Positions 1-8,281 of a stretch of DNA of 43,601 bases are shown piece by piece. The notes below the pieces were generated by a model. It saw only the letters and a list, made by a program, of their open reading frames with translations, was not told the DNA's origin and ran no database searches. The stretch comes from Novosphingobium sp. (GTDB lineage Bacteria > Pseudomonadota > Alphaproteobacteria > Sphingomonadales > Sphingomonadaceae). The DNA is taken from positions 1 through 43,601 of the forward strand of contig DAICYJ010000071.1 of NCBI GenBank assembly GCA_027311705.1, read 5' to 3'. Position 1 is the first letter of the stretch. Each line of letters starts with the position of its first letter. The translations under genes and the position numbers were made by a program.

Positions 1-1217
1 TTCAGGTATTTGAAATTGCCGCGCCGCGCCGCCCGCTGTGCGTGGTTCTTGTAACGCCAGAACAGCGTGCGCTGCGGCAATGCAGACCCGCCCACGGCAG
101 GCGCAATATCAACCCCGTCGCTCGCATGGCGCGGGTCCTGGCTACCACCGGCGGCGGCAACGAACGTCGGCAGCCAGTCCATCGAGATGATCTGCGCATC
201 GCTGGTTGCACCAGCCTTGGCAACGCCGGGCCAGCGCACTATGGCGGGAATACGCAGCCCGCCCTCAAGCAACTCGGTCTTGCGCCCGCTGAATGGCCAG
301 GTATCGGAAAACCGCTCGCCGCCGTTGTCGCTGGTGAATACCACGATCGTATCGTCGGCCGCCCCGGCCTTGGCCAGCGCATCGAGCACGCGGCCGACCT
401 GATAATCCAGCCGGCGAACCATCGCGGCATAGATCGCCGCGCTGCCGCCGTCGAAATGGAACAGGGCCTTTGGGTCCTTGATCTTCTCCAGCCGCGCGGA
501 TTCGGCGGCATCGTCCGGTCCCTCCCACGGCCAGTGCGGGGCGGTGAAGTGCAGGCTCATGAACCACGGCGCAGCGCCCGCCGAAGTCGCTTCGATTTCA
601 GAAATGGCGCGGTCCGCCAGCAAGTCCGTAAGATAGCCCGCCTTCTCGACGGGCGTGGCCCCGTCCCACAGGTCCGGCTGCCCGTTGGTCGAAGCATGGG
701 TGTAGTAGTCCACGCCGCCGCTGCGGATGCCCCAAAACGTCTGGTAACCGCTTTTCAGCGGATCATAATCCGGCAAGCTGCCAAGGTGCCATTTGCCGAT
801 CAACGAAGTGCGATACCCCGCCTTCGCCAGCAGCGAAGGCAGCGTCGGATGCGATGGCGGCAGCCCGATATTCTGCCGGAACGCCAGCGGTTCCTCCAGG
901 CCCACAGGCAAGCGATACTGATAGCGCCCGGTAATCAGGCCCACCCGCGTCGCTGTGCAGACCGCGCTGTTGGCGTAGGCATCGGTAAACCGCACCCCTT
1001 CGCCCGCCAGCCGATCAAGCGCCGGCGTGGCAAAGTCGCGGCGACCATAGCACGAAAGGTCCGCGTAACCGAGATCGTCGGCCATGATATACAGAATGTT
1101 GGGGCGTTTGCGCGGCGCGCGCGCCATTGCGGGAGCGGAAGCGGCGGCCAACAGCGCAGCGGCCCCACCCAGCGTGGCACGGCGGGTCAGGCCTGAAGAA
1201 TGCAAAGTTTCGGTCAT
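1..1217 (-). CDS. Tat-exported sulfatase (3' end beyond window)
   Basis: Sulfatase of the alkaline-phosphatase superfamily, hydrolysing a sulfate ester outside the cytoplasm. The N-terminus carries a twin-arginine signal (LTRRATLGG, residues 10-18) with an Ala-rich hydrophobic stretch ending about residue 32. The metal-binding MADDLGYAD follows (45-53), then CTATR at 87-91, which fits the C-x-A-x-R sulfatase signature whose Cys becomes formylglycine. Further on come GKWHLG and a TSDNGG metal motif. The frame is open to the first base of the window, about 405 codons, so the C-terminus is missing. The start follows a good promoter at 1270-1297. The substrate cannot be told from the sequence; the anaerobic-type maturase alternative to FGE is not seen here. 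Confidence 0.88.
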   Translation of the reverse strand, partial: MTETLHSSGLTRRATLGGAAALLAAASAPAMARAPRKRPNILYIMADDLGYADLSCYGRRDFATPALDRLAGEGVRFTDAYANSAVCTATRVGLITGRYQYRLPVGLEEPLAFRQNIGLPPSHPTLPSLLAKAGYRTSLIGKWHLGSLPDYDPLKSGYQTFWGIRSGGVDYYTHASTNGQPDLWDGATPVEKAGYLTDLLADRAISEIEATSAGAAPWFMSLHFTAPHWPWEGPDDAAESARLEKIKDPKALFHFDGGSAAIYAAMVRRLDYQVGRVLDALAKAGAADDTIVVFTSDNGGERFSDTWPFSGRKTELLEGGLRIPAIVRWPGVAKAGATSDAQIISMDWLPTFVAAAGGSQDPRHASDGVDIAPAVGGSALPQRTLFWRYKNHAQRAARRGNFKYL

Positions 1218-1269
1218 GGTAAGGTCCGTCAAAGCGTTGGACCCGCGCGTTGTCGCGTAAGGCGGCGCG

Positions 1270-1297
1270 ATCATAACCACCGCCACACCAATGTCTA
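1270..1297 (-). promoter_or_regulatory. Sulfatase promoter
   Basis: On the minus strand TAGACA (complement of 1292-1297) is followed after 16 bases by TATGAT (complement of 1270-1275), five of six matches to each sigma-70 hexamer. The sulfatase start is about 50 bases downstream. Confidence 0.6.
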
Positions 1298-1315
1298 TTT
1301 ATCGAGTAGACATTG
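1289..1315. promoter_or_regulatory. Inverted repeat, likely operator
   Basis: CAATGTCTA (1289-1297) and TAGACATTG (1307-1315) form a perfect 9-bp inverted repeat with a 9-base spacer. One arm covers the -35 element of the sulfatase promoter, so a dimeric regulator bound here would act on that promoter. The regulator is not identifiable. Confidence 0.55.
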
Positions 1316-1392
1316 TAGCTTGCCGCCGCACAAGCCTGCCTATCGCCATCGCAGGCAACGGAAGTCGCCCCCATCCGCTAAATCATTTGAAG

Positions 1393-1469
1393 TGGTGCAC
1401 CCGACGGGATTCGAACCCATGGCCCCCAGATTAGGAATCTGGTGCTCTATCCGGCTGAGCTACGGGTGC
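1393..1469 (-). tRNA. tRNA-Arg(CCU)
   Basis: A full cloverleaf reads on the minus strand: acceptor GCACCCG/CGGGTGC, D arm GCTC/GAGC, anticodon stem CCAGA/TCTGG with loop TTCCTAA (anticodon CCT, reading AGG), T arm ATGGG-TTCGAAT-CCCGT, discriminator A and an encoded CCA. It is 77 nt long. It lies between the sulfatase promoter and the DUF1178 gene. Confidence 0.97.
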
Positions 1470-1522
1470 CCCGAGCTTCCTTTACGGGGCAATGCGCGCC
1501 CGTGCAATCCAGCGAAAGCGGG

Positions 1523-2017
1523 TTAATTCGCCTCGCCCGGCGGGGCCACGGGGAACAGCAACGGGGCGACGTCGACGCCCTCCTCGAACAGTTCGCGCGC
1601 CTCGTCGGGCGTTGCCTGTCCGTGGATCGGGGCCGCATCCTTTTCGCCATAATGCATGGCGCGCGCGTTTTCGGCGAAGTTGTCGCCCACCCAGGTCGAA
1701 GATTTCAGCGCCTCGGCCTGCATCGTCGCGATGGCCTTGAACATGGCGACGGCTTCGGGCGGCATCGGCTGGTTCGAATGCGGCTGCGGCGCCGGAGTCA
1801 CGGCAGGTGCCACGTTGCCCGATGGCACGTGCACCGGCATCTGGTTGCCCTTGCGGCCAAGGTTCGGAGCCATCACCGCCTTGCCCACAGCTGGCGAGCC
1901 GCACGTCGGGCAGGTCACCAGACCGCGCTGCTGCTGGCTGGCGAAGTCTTCCGATGTTCCGAACCACCCTTCGAACCGGTGGCCGCCATCGTGACATTGA
2001 AGATCGAAGACAATCAT
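1523..2017 (-). CDS. DUF1178 family protein
   Basis: A 164-residue protein of the DUF1178 family, widespread in Alphaproteobacteria and of unknown role. The N-terminus MIVFDLQCHDGGHRFEGWF is characteristic, and a CPTCGS pair of cysteines at about residues 36-39 suggests a zinc ribbon together with Cys8. The middle is Pro/Ala-rich and the C-terminal half is helical and acidic. Its start overlaps the stop of the upstream carbon-nitrogen hydrolase (ATGA), so it is the third gene of an overlapping grxC / hydrolase / DUF1178 unit. The family assignment is from recalled sequence pattern. Confidence 0.85.
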   Translation of the reverse strand: MIVFDLQCHDGGHRFEGWFGTSEDFASQQQRGLVTCPTCGSPAVGKAVMAPNLGRKGNQMPVHVPSGNVAPAVTPAPQPHSNQPMPPEAVAMFKAIATMQAEALKSSTWVGDNFAENARAMHYGEKDAAPIHGQATPDEARELFEEGVDVAPLLFPVAPPGEAN

Positions 2018-2862
2018 TTCACATGCGACTTAGGGATTTCCCGCCGGTTGGCAAGGCTGGGCAGTTGCCGCCGCACTTCGCCCAGCCGCGCAGGGTCTAT
2101 TGTGGCGTAGGCCAATCCAGCACCTTCGCCCATATCCAGCACAACATCGCCCCACGGATCGACGACCAGACTGTGCCCGAACGTCTCGCGCCCGTCCTCA
2201 TGCCGACCTGCCTGCGCAGCCGAAATCACGAAAGCGCTCGCCTCCACCGCACGCGCGCGTTGCAGCAGGTGCCAGTGCGCCTTGCCAGTGGGCACGGTGA
2301 ACGCAGCCGGGATGGCAATGGCATCGCACTTCTGCCGCCCCAGTTCCTCGAACAGCGCGGGGAACCGGATGTCGTAACAGATCGTCAGGCCCAGTTTGCC
2401 CACCGGGCAATCCACCGTCACTACCTCCTGACCGGGGCGGTAGGCGGCAGACTCCCGCCAGCTTTCGCCGCTTGCAAGGTCCACGTCGAACATGTGGATC
2501 TTGTCATACCGCGCAGCGATTTTGCCCGCCGGGTCGATCACAAAGGCCCGGTTGGCGCTAAACTGCGCGTCGATCCGCACCGCCAGCGAACCCACATTCA
2601 CCCACAGCCCCGCCTTTGCCGCCGCATCGCGCACCGCTGCCAGAACCGGGCTTTCGCCTTCCGGCACCACATGCGCGGCGGCGCGCTTGCGGTCGCGGTC
2701 GATCAGGCCCGACATTTCGGGCGTGAACAGCATTGCCGCCCCCTCGCCCGCCGCTCGCGCTATCGCATCCACGATGGTCGCGGCATTAACGGCGGGGTCG
2801 ATCCCGCTGCACATCTGCAACAGCGCCACCTTTGCCGGCGGGCGCGACACGCCGTCAGTCAT
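2014..2862 (-). CDS. Carbon-nitrogen hydrolase (nitrilase superfamily)
   Basis: A 282-residue cytoplasmic amidase-type hydrolase of the nitrilase superfamily. The Glu-Lys-Cys triad is visible: Glu in FTPEMSGL, Lys in YDKIHMFDVD, and Cys in LTICYDIRFP. The length and the KIHMFDVD and HSLVVDPWG segments resemble the Nit/deaminated-glutathione amidase branch, which repairs deaminated glutathione; its position directly after a glutaredoxin gene fits, but the exact substrate is inference. Both ends overlap neighbouring genes by 4 bases, indicating translational coupling. Confidence 0.88.
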   Translation of the reverse strand: MTDGVSRPPAKVALLQMCSGIDPAVNAATIVDAIARAAGEGAAMLFTPEMSGLIDRDRKRAAAHVVPEGESPVLAAVRDAAAKAGLWVNVGSLAVRIDAQFSANRAFVIDPAGKIAARYDKIHMFDVDLASGESWRESAAYRPGQEVVTVDCPVGKLGLTICYDIRFPALFEELGRQKCDAIAIPAAFTVPTGKAHWHLLQRARAVEASAFVISAAQAGRHEDGRETFGHSLVVDPWGDVVLDMGEGAGLAYATIDPARLGEVRRQLPSLANRREIPKSHVK

Positions 2863-3125
2863 TCAGCCAGCAAGGCGTCAAGCTTGCCCTGGCGTTCCAG
2901 CGCTGCGAGATCGTCCGATCCGCCCACGTGTATTTCACCGATGAAGATCTGCGGCACGGTGGTCCGCCCCGGCGCGCGTTCCAGCATTTCGGCGCGCTTC
3001 GGCCCGCCCATCGTGATGTCGAATTCCTCGTAAGCCGCGCCCTTGCTGTCCAGCAATGCCTTGGCGCGCGAGCAATAGGGGCAGCCCCACTTGGTATAGA
3101 TTTCGATCTTGGGAGTCTGGCTCAT
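2859..3125 (-). CDS. grxC: Glutaredoxin 3
   Basis: An 88-residue dithiol glutaredoxin that reduces disulfides and glutathione mixed disulfides. The CPYC active site is in TKWGCPYCSRAK near the N-terminus; TVPQIFIG with the cis-Pro and the glutathione-binding GGSDDL follow. The ATG at 3125 is chosen because AGAGGA lies just upstream on the minus strand and the family begins a few residues before the CPYC strand; the frame is open further upstream but that part looks non-coding. It heads the overlapping operon with the hydrolase and DUF1178, and is divergent from the heat-shock gene. Confidence 0.93.
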   Translation of the reverse strand: MSQTPKIEIYTKWGCPYCSRAKALLDSKGAAYEEFDITMGGPKRAEMLERAPGRTTVPQIFIGEIHVGGSDDLAALERQGKLDALLAE

Positions 3126-3140
3126 AAAGTCCTCTTGAAA

Positions 3141-3274
3141 TGCCGTTTCGCTAACACACATGGGATTTCGTGTCATGCGCCGCAAGTCGGGCATGGCCGT
3201 CAAGTCCCCGGGGAGGTGCCACTTTCGGGCCTTCGCGGGATCAGTGCAGATTGCTCAATAGTGAGGATATTGCC
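3141..3274 (+). promoter_or_regulatory. Candidate ROSE-type RNA thermometer in hsp20 leader
   Basis: The leader of the small heat-shock gene ends with a hairpin in which TTGCTC (3251-3256) faces the ribosome-binding stretch GTGAGGA (3261-3267). The pairing is C-G, U-A, C-G, then a G opposite G, then U-A and U opposite U. ROSE thermometers, known from small heat-shock genes of Alphaproteobacteria, have just such a UUGCU/AGGA helix with a weak G-G pair that melts on heating. A sigma-32-like CTTGAAA lies upstream (3134-3140) with a weak CACACATG as -10. The motif is seen; the function is inferred. Confidence 0.5.
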
Positions 3275-3736
3275 ATGAACCGTTTTGATTTTACCCCCTA
3301 TCGCCGCACCACCGTCGGGTTCGACCGGCTGTTCGACCTGCTCGAACGCCAGGCCCGCGCACAGGCCGGCGACAACTATCCCCCCTTCAACATCGAGCGT
3401 AAGGGCGACGACGCCTATCGCATCACCCTCGCCGTCGCCGGCTTCAAGCCCGACGAACTCGACATCACCGCGCAGCAGAACCTGCTGGTGGTAAAGGGCA
3501 ACAAGGGTGAGGCGGACGAGCGCCAGTTCCTCCACCTCGGCATCGCCAACCGCAGCTTCGAACGCCGTTTCGAACTGGCGGATTTCGTGCGGGTGGAAGC
3601 GGCCGACCTCGCCGATGGCCTGCTGATCATCGATCTCGTGCGCGAAGTGCCCGAAGCGATGAAGCCCAAGAAGGTGCTGATCGGCGACCAAAAGCCGCTC
3701 TCGATCGTCGAAGGGAGTGCCAGCGCGGCTGCCTGA
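3275..3736 (+). CDS. Small heat-shock protein (Hsp20/IbpA family)
   Basis: A 153-residue cytoplasmic holdase that binds unfolding proteins during heat stress. The alpha-crystallin domain covers about residues 35-125, with PPFNIER at its start, AGFKPDELDI, and the conserved ANRSFERRFELADFV of IbpA-like members. The C-terminal tail includes KKVLIG, an I/L-x-I/L-type anchoring motif. The ATG at 3275 is preceded by GAGGA; the frame is open about 100 bases further up, but that part carries the candidate thermometer. A strong terminator follows at 3771. Confidence 0.93.
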   Translation: MNRFDFTPYRRTTVGFDRLFDLLERQARAQAGDNYPPFNIERKGDDAYRITLAVAGFKPDELDITAQQNLLVVKGNKGEADERQFLHLGIANRSFERRFELADFVRVEAADLADGLLIIDLVREVPEAMKPKKVLIGDQKPLSIVEGSASAAA

Positions 3737-3770
3737 TCGCGGGCCAGATGGCTGGATAGTTTGAGTGACG

Positions 3771-3799
3771 GGGGCGGATCGCAAGGTCCGCCCCTTTTT
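3771..3799 (+). terminator. Rho-independent terminator of hsp20
   Basis: GGGGCGGA (3771-3778) pairs perfectly with TCCGCCCC (3787-3794) over an 8-base loop, followed by TTTTT (3795-3799). Confidence 0.85.
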
Positions 3800-3839
3800 G
3801 CGTGCAACTTGACCTCACGTTAAATCGTACCCACGAAAA

Positions 3840-3968
3840 GATGCGGTCATCGTTTGCGACGAACCGAAGCGCAAAGCGAACCGCGTCAAGCACGGCATCG
3901 ATTTTGCCCATATCGATTTCAATCGTTTCCGCCCGCCCGGCGAACCGCAAGGAAAGGAGCATGGCGGC
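3840..3968 (+). pseudogene. brnT toxin remnant
   Basis: The translation from 3840 reads DAVIVCDEPKRKANRVKHGI and then DFAHIDF, matching the start of BrnT ribonuclease toxins (DEPKR-x-N-x-x-KHGIDFA). The rest is not BrnT-like in this frame; the +1 frame gives FPPARRTARKGAW, which resembles the family's C-terminal RPA-R-x-x-R segment. About half of the roughly 90-residue toxin is gone and the likely ATG (3841) is one frame off. This looks like a decayed gene with an internal deletion and frameshifts. Confidence 0.6.
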
Positions 3969-4256
3969 ATGACGCACGACGGAACTGAAAATCCGGGCTA
4001 TACACAAGCCGATTGGGATGAAGTCTCGGACAACCCAGAACGCACCTAAGAAGACTTCCGCAATATGCGCCCCTTCGCCGAGGTGTTCCCGCACCTCGCC
4101 GCCACGATCGGCAAGCGCGGCCCGCAAAAGGCCCCCACCAAGGTCAGCACCACTCTGCGCCTGTCGCCCGGCGTGCTCGCGCATTTCCGCGCCACGGGCA
4201 AGGGCTGGCAAGCCCCTATCGATCAGGCGCTAAAGGACTGGGTCGCCTCGCACTGA
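3969..4256 (+). pseudogene. brnA antitoxin, interrupted by a stop codon
   Basis: From ATG 3969 the frame reads MTHDGTENPGYTQADWDEVSDNPERT up to a TAA at 4047-4049, then continues unbroken in the same frame as EDFRNMRPFAEVFPHL and on to 4256. The second half has KVSTTLRLSPGVLAHFRATG and GWQAPIDQALKDWV, the ribbon-helix-helix of BrnA-type antitoxins that bind the toxin and repress the operon. One base change (TAA from AAA or GAA, the usual residue being Lys or Glu) would restore the gene. A restart at ATG 4065 could still yield a 63-residue DNA-binding domain. It follows the brnT remnant directly, in the usual brnT-brnA order. Confidence 0.7.
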
Positions 4257-4259
4257 GCC

Positions 4260-5594
4260 TCACCGCCCCGCGCGGATAGACCAGCCCCAGCCCTTCAGCA
4301 CTTGCGCCTTCCCGCCCGGCAACCTCACCCGCGCCGGCTTTGCGGCCAGGTTCACCGCTACCGTCACCCTATCGGCACCCGTCACCCGGCGGAATGCGAA
4401 GACCTTGGGATTGCCTGTCTCGATCAGTTGCAGGTTACCCGGTTCCATCCCGCTCGCCAGCGCCGGATGCCGGTGCTTCAGCGCCAGCAGCGAACGGTAG
4501 AATTCAGCTCGCGGCAGGCGGCTCCAGTCGATCCGGTCCTTGTCGAAAAACTTCAGCCGGTGGTCCAGCCCGGCCTCCTGACCGCCATAGACCAGCGGCA
4601 TCCCCGGCAGCGTCGCCGCCAGCACCGCCATCGCATCTTCTCCTTGGCCATAAAGCTCGCGGTCGGTACCGTTCCACGAATTCTCGTCGTGGTTGCTGGT
4701 GAACGTCATGCGATAGGCCCCCACCGGATAGCGGCGCGGCGGATCGGTATAAAGCTTGGCCAGATCGCGCGCATCGGCCTTGCCCTTGGCCACGTCGATC
4801 AGCAGATGATAGAGCTTCCAGTCATAGGTCATGTCGAAGGCATGCATCTGCATCTCGGGCGTATCCGCCTCGGCCAGCATAAACACCGGCTTCACCTTGT
4901 CGAATTCGCTGCGCGCCTGATCCCAGAATTCCACCGGCAACGTCCACGCCACGTCGCAGCGAAAACCGTCAATGTCTGCTGCCGTCAGCCAGTACCGCAT
5001 CGCCTCGATCATCCCGGCGCGCACTTCGGGCTTGCTGTAATCCAGCCCGATCACGTCGGCCCACACCTCCTCCTTGCGCGTGCTCAGGTCGGTGTAGTGA
5101 TAGCCTTCCAGCGCCCCAGCCGCGTTGCGCTTGTACCAGTCGGGATGCTGCTCCACCCACACATGGTCCCACCCGGTATGGTTCGCCACCCAGTCGAGGA
5201 TCACCTTGAAGCCCTGCCGGTGCGCCTCGTCCACCAGGTGGCGGAAGTCGTCGAGATTGCCGTATTCCGGGTTCACCGCACCATAGTCGCTCACCGCGTA
5301 ATAGCTGCCGAGCGAGCCCTTGCGCTCCTTCTTGCTGATCGGGTTGATCGGCATGATCCACAGCACATCCACGCCCATCCTGCGAATGCGCGGCAGGTGC
5401 CTCTCGAACGCGCGAAACGTGCCCTCCGGCGTGTACTGCCGAATATTCACCTCATAGATGTTGGCCGATTTCGCCCATGCCGGATGAACGACCGCGCTGG
5501 TGCCCTCGGTAACGGGCAGTGCCGGCGGCGCGCCAAAGGCCGGCATCGCTCCCAGCAGAGCCAGCACCGCGCCCGTCGTCCGTACAAAATCCAT
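4260..5594 (-). CDS. Exported GH13 alpha-amylase family enzyme
   Basis: A 444-residue glycoside hydrolase family 13 enzyme acting on alpha-glucans or maltodextrins. A signal peptide (hydrophobic residues 7-17, cleavage near AFG-A) sends it out of the cytoplasm. The four GH13 regions are present: DWVANHTG (I), GFRCDVAW with the Asp nucleophile (II), FMLAEAD with the Glu acid/base (III) and FTSNHDENSW with the third acid (IV). A short beta domain C follows. The ATG at 5594 is preceded by GGAGG and begins the signal peptide; the frame is open nine codons further. It points toward the brnA remnant with a 3-base gap. Product specificity cannot be told. Confidence 0.9.
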   Translation of the reverse strand: MDFVRTTGAVLALLGAMPAFGAPPALPVTEGTSAVVHPAWAKSANIYEVNIRQYTPEGTFRAFERHLPRIRRMGVDVLWIMPINPISKKERKGSLGSYYAVSDYGAVNPEYGNLDDFRHLVDEAHRQGFKVILDWVANHTGWDHVWVEQHPDWYKRNAAGALEGYHYTDLSTRKEEVWADVIGLDYSKPEVRAGMIEAMRYWLTAADIDGFRCDVAWTLPVEFWDQARSEFDKVKPVFMLAEADTPEMQMHAFDMTYDWKLYHLLIDVAKGKADARDLAKLYTDPPRRYPVGAYRMTFTSNHDENSWNGTDRELYGQGEDAMAVLAATLPGMPLVYGGQEAGLDHRLKFFDKDRIDWSRLPRAEFYRSLLALKHRHPALASGMEPGNLQLIETGNPKVFAFRRVTGADRVTVAVNLAAKPARVRLPGGKAQVLKGWGWSIRAGR

Positions 5595-5694
5595 GCCGCA
5601 ACCTCCACCCGTCCGGCGCAATCGCCATCACTCGGGCAAGATGCTTATCGGGTTCGCGCGCAGGCGGAAGTCGGCATTCGTATACGCACCTGCC

Positions 5695-6390
5695 TCACCA
5701 CGCCTCGGCAATGTCCGAAAGCGCGTCACGGTCCAGCACCGTTACCCGCCCGCTTTTCAGCGCCACGATCCCGCCATCCACCCATGCCGAAAGCTGGCGG
5801 TTGATCTGCTCGCGCGACATGCCGGCAAAGTTTCCCAGTTCGCCTTGGCTCAGCGCGATCTTCAACTGCGCGGTGCCCTCGTGCGTCCCGTCGTCCGCCA
5901 TCAGCAGCCGCAGCAGGAACCGCGCGAGCCGGGGGCCGGAGGCATAGGCGCGGTCCGCCTCGATCACCGCGTTGTTCTGGCGCAACCGCCGCGCCATCGC
6001 CTTCAGCAGGCGCAGAGCGAGCCCCTGATGCTTGCCCACGATATCGGCGAAGGCCGCACGCGTCAGCACCAGCGCTTCCACTTCGTCGATCACGTCGACG
6101 CTGGCGGTCCGCTCGCCGCCATCCAGAAAGGCGATTTCGCCCAGCACATGCCCCGGCTCGGCATAATCGAGGATGATCTCTCGGCCATTGGCGGCGACCA
6201 TGCTCACCCGCGCCAGCCCCTTCAGCACGATGAACAGGGTGTCACCCTTGTCACCCTGCGCCATCAGTGTCTGGCCCGGCTTGAACGCGCGGACATGCCC
6301 GCGCGTGATGATGTCGGATAGCTCTGCCTGCTCGCAATCCGCGAACAGGCTTTGCGCCGTCAGAGTCTTGGCCAGCAATGCCGCGTCCAT
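5695..6390 (-). CDS. Crp/Fnr family transcriptional regulator
   Basis: A 231-residue regulator with an N-terminal cyclic-nucleotide-binding-type beta barrel (about residues 15-130; FKPGQTLMAQGDKGDTLFIV and PGHVLGEIAFLDGGERTASV) and a C-terminal winged helix (LSQGELGNFAGMSREQINRQ). The recognition helix contains SREQINR as in Crp proteins. There is no Fnr-type cysteine cluster, so oxygen sensing is unlikely; the phosphate-binding GERTAS segment keeps the Arg used for cAMP-like ligands. Its target is unknown. It lies between the amylase and pyrG genes, all on the minus strand, without tight coupling. Confidence 0.9.
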   Translation of the reverse strand: MDAALLAKTLTAQSLFADCEQAELSDIITRGHVRAFKPGQTLMAQGDKGDTLFIVLKGLARVSMVAANGREIILDYAEPGHVLGEIAFLDGGERTASVDVIDEVEALVLTRAAFADIVGKHQGLALRLLKAMARRLRQNNAVIEADRAYASGPRLARFLLRLLMADDGTHEGTAQLKIALSQGELGNFAGMSREQINRQLSAWVDGGIVALKSGRVTVLDRDALSDIAEAW

Positions 6391-6461
6391 GCCCGTTCCC
6401 CCGTGCCGTCGGGCACAGATAACCGGCAGAACGCGTGTTTGGCGAGTCCTTTAACGGACCG

Positions 6462-8093
6462 TCAAACCAGCCGCGCCTGCTTCACTGCTGCTTCGATGAA
6501 GCCCTTGAACAGCGGATGCGGTTCAAAAGGACGGCTTTTCAATTCGGGATGGAACTGTACGCCGATGAACCACGGATGGTCCGGCCGCTCGACGATTTCG
6601 GGCAGCAGGCCATCGGGCGACATGCCGGAAAACACCAGCCCGCCCTTTTCCAGCGGCTCGCGATAGGCGCCGTTCACTTCATAGCGATGGCGGTGCCGCT
6701 CGCTGATCTCGGTGCTTCCATAAATGCTGGCGACGCGGCTGTTGCCCGATAGCTGCGCGTCATAGGCACCCAGCCGCATCGTGCCGCCCAGATCGCCGCC
6801 GGCCTGCCGCGTTTCAAGGCCTTCCTCGGTCATCCATTCGGTGATGATGCCCACCACCGGCTCCTCTGTCGGGCCGAATTCGGTGGACGAAGCCCCGGCG
6901 ATGCCAGCCAGATTGCGCGCGCCTTCGATGCAGGCCATCTGCATGCCCAGACAGATACCGAAGAACGGCACCCCGCGCTCGCGCGCAAAGCGCACCGATG
7001 CGATCTTGCCCTCGGTGCCGCGTTCGCCGAACCCGCCGGGCACCAGAATGGCGTGCATCGGTTCCAGATGCGCCGCAATCTCGGCATCGGGCTGCTCGAA
7101 AATCTCGGCATCGATCCAGCGGATGTTCACCTTCACCCGGTTGGCCATGCCGCCATGGACAAGCGCCTCGTTCAGCGACTTGTAGGCATCCTGCAACCCG
7201 ATGTACTTGCCAACCACGCCAATGGTCACTTCGCCTTCGGGATGCTGGTGGCGGTCGAGAATGTCGGCCCAGCGGTCAAGGTTCGGCAGCGGCGCGGTGA
7301 TGCCGAAGTGGCGCAGCACTTCGCCGTCCAGCCCTTCGTTGTGATACTGCAGCGGCACCGCGTAGATGCTTTTCGCGTCGAGCGCGGGGATCACCGCTTC
7401 CTTGCGCACGTTGCAGAACAGCGCGATCTTGGCGCGCTCATTCTCCGGCAGCGGCTTTTCGCAGCGACACAGCAGGATGTCAGGCTGGATGCCCAGCCCG
7501 GTCAGCTCGCGCACCGAATGCTGGGTCGGCTTGGTCTTCAGTTCGCCCGCCGCCGCGATATAAGGCACCAGCGTCACGTGGACAAAACACGTTTCCTCGC
7601 GGCCCATCTCATTGCGCAGTTGGCGGATGGCTTCGATGAACGGCAGCGATTCGATATCGCCCACCGTGCCGCCGATCTCGCACAGCACGAAATCGAGGTC
7701 GTCGGTCTCGGCCCGCGCGAAATCCTTGATCGCATCGGTCACGTGCGGAATAACCTGCACCGTCGCGCCCAGGTAATCGCCGCGCCGCTCCTTGGCGATG
7801 ATGTCGCGATAGATGCGGCCGCTGGTGATGTTGTCCGATTGCCGCGCCGAAACGCCGGTGAAGCGCTCGTAATGCCCCAGGTCGAGGTCGGTCTCTGCGC
7901 CGTCGTCGGTCACATAGACCTCGCCGTGCTGATACGGGCTCATCGTGCCCGGATCGACGTTCAAATAGGGGTCGAACTTGCGGATTCGCACGCGAAATCC
8001 GCGCGCCTGCAGCAATGCCGCAAGGCTCGCCGCCATGAGTCCCTTGCCGAGCGAGGAGACCACGCCGCCGGTGATGAAAATGTACCGCGCCAT
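6462..8093 (-). CDS. pyrG: CTP synthase
   Basis: A 543-residue enzyme making CTP from UTP, ATP and glutamine, of standard length. The synthase domain starts with [18 protein letters not shown] and has the Mg-binding [12 protein letters not shown] segment. The glutamine amidotransferase domain (from about residue 290) has [11 protein letters not shown] and the nucleophile in [11 protein letters not shown], with the His-Glu pair in [12 protein letters not shown] near the end. A leader hairpin lies 44 bases upstream of the start. It is followed by the Crp-like gene after a gap of about 70 bases. Confidence 0.97.
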   Translation of the reverse strand: MARYIFITGGVVSSLGKGLMAASLAALLQARGFRVRIRKFDPYLNVDPGTMSPYQHGEVYVTDDGAETDLDLGHYERFTGVSARQSDNITSGRIYRDIIAKERRGDYLGATVQVIPHVTDAIKDFARAETDDLDFVLCEIGGTVGDIESLPFIEAIRQLRNEMGREETCFVHVTLVPYIAAAGELKTKPTQHSVRELTGLGIQPDILLCRCEKPLPENERAKIALFCNVRKEAVIPALDAKSIYAVPLQYHNEGLDGEVLRHFGITAPLPNLDRWADILDRHQHPEGEVTIGVVGKYIGLQDAYKSLNEALVHGGMANRVKVNIRWIDAEIFEQPDAEIAAHLEPMHAILVPGGFGERGTEGKIASVRFARERGVPFFGICLGMQMACIEGARNLAGIAGASSTEFGPTEEPVVGIITEWMTEEGLETRQAGGDLGGTMRLGAYDAQLSGNSRVASIYGSTEISERHRHRYEVNGAYREPLEKGGLVFSGMSPDGLLPEIVERPDHPWFIGVQFHPELKSRPFEPHPLFKGFIEAAVKQARLV

Positions 8094-8108
8094 GGGAGTC
8101 GGGCCTTA

Positions 8109-8160
8109 ACGACTAAAGTTGCAAACGCGCAAGCGGTTGCGGGAGAAATCACTCCCGCAA
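8109..8160 (-). promoter_or_regulatory. Overlapping hairpins in the secG-pyrG gap
   Basis: TTGCGGGAG (8137-8145) and CTCCCGCAA (8152-8160) make a perfect 9-bp stem with a 6-base loop. Just closer to pyrG, GCAAACGC and GCGGTTGC form a second 8-bp stem with one mismatch that shares the GGTTGC bases. The two cannot form together. There is no T-run, so this is a leader structure or mRNA-end stabiliser rather than a classic terminator. Confidence 0.4.
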
Positions 8161-8246
8161 TCCACAGGCGCAAACGAAACGCAACCGCACCGGCTCCCGC
8201 TTGGGCGGAAGCATCGGTCGGTTGCCCTGGTCTGTCATGCCAGCAA

Positions 8247-8265
8247 GGCCGCCCTTCCGGCGGCC
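8247..8265 (-). terminator. Hairpin after secG
   Basis: GGCCGCC (8247-8253) and GGCGGCC (8259-8265) form a perfect 7-bp stem with a 5-base loop 17 bases past the secG stop. A T-run is lacking, so termination here is uncertain. Confidence 0.35.
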
Positions 8266-8281
8266 TCATGCTGCGCGGGTG

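Noticed and set aside
4302..5804. A 500-codon plus-strand frame opposite the amylase gene.
   Set aside because: It is the antisense of a complete GH13 enzyme with all motifs; the translation is Arg/His/Pro-rich and non-protein-like.
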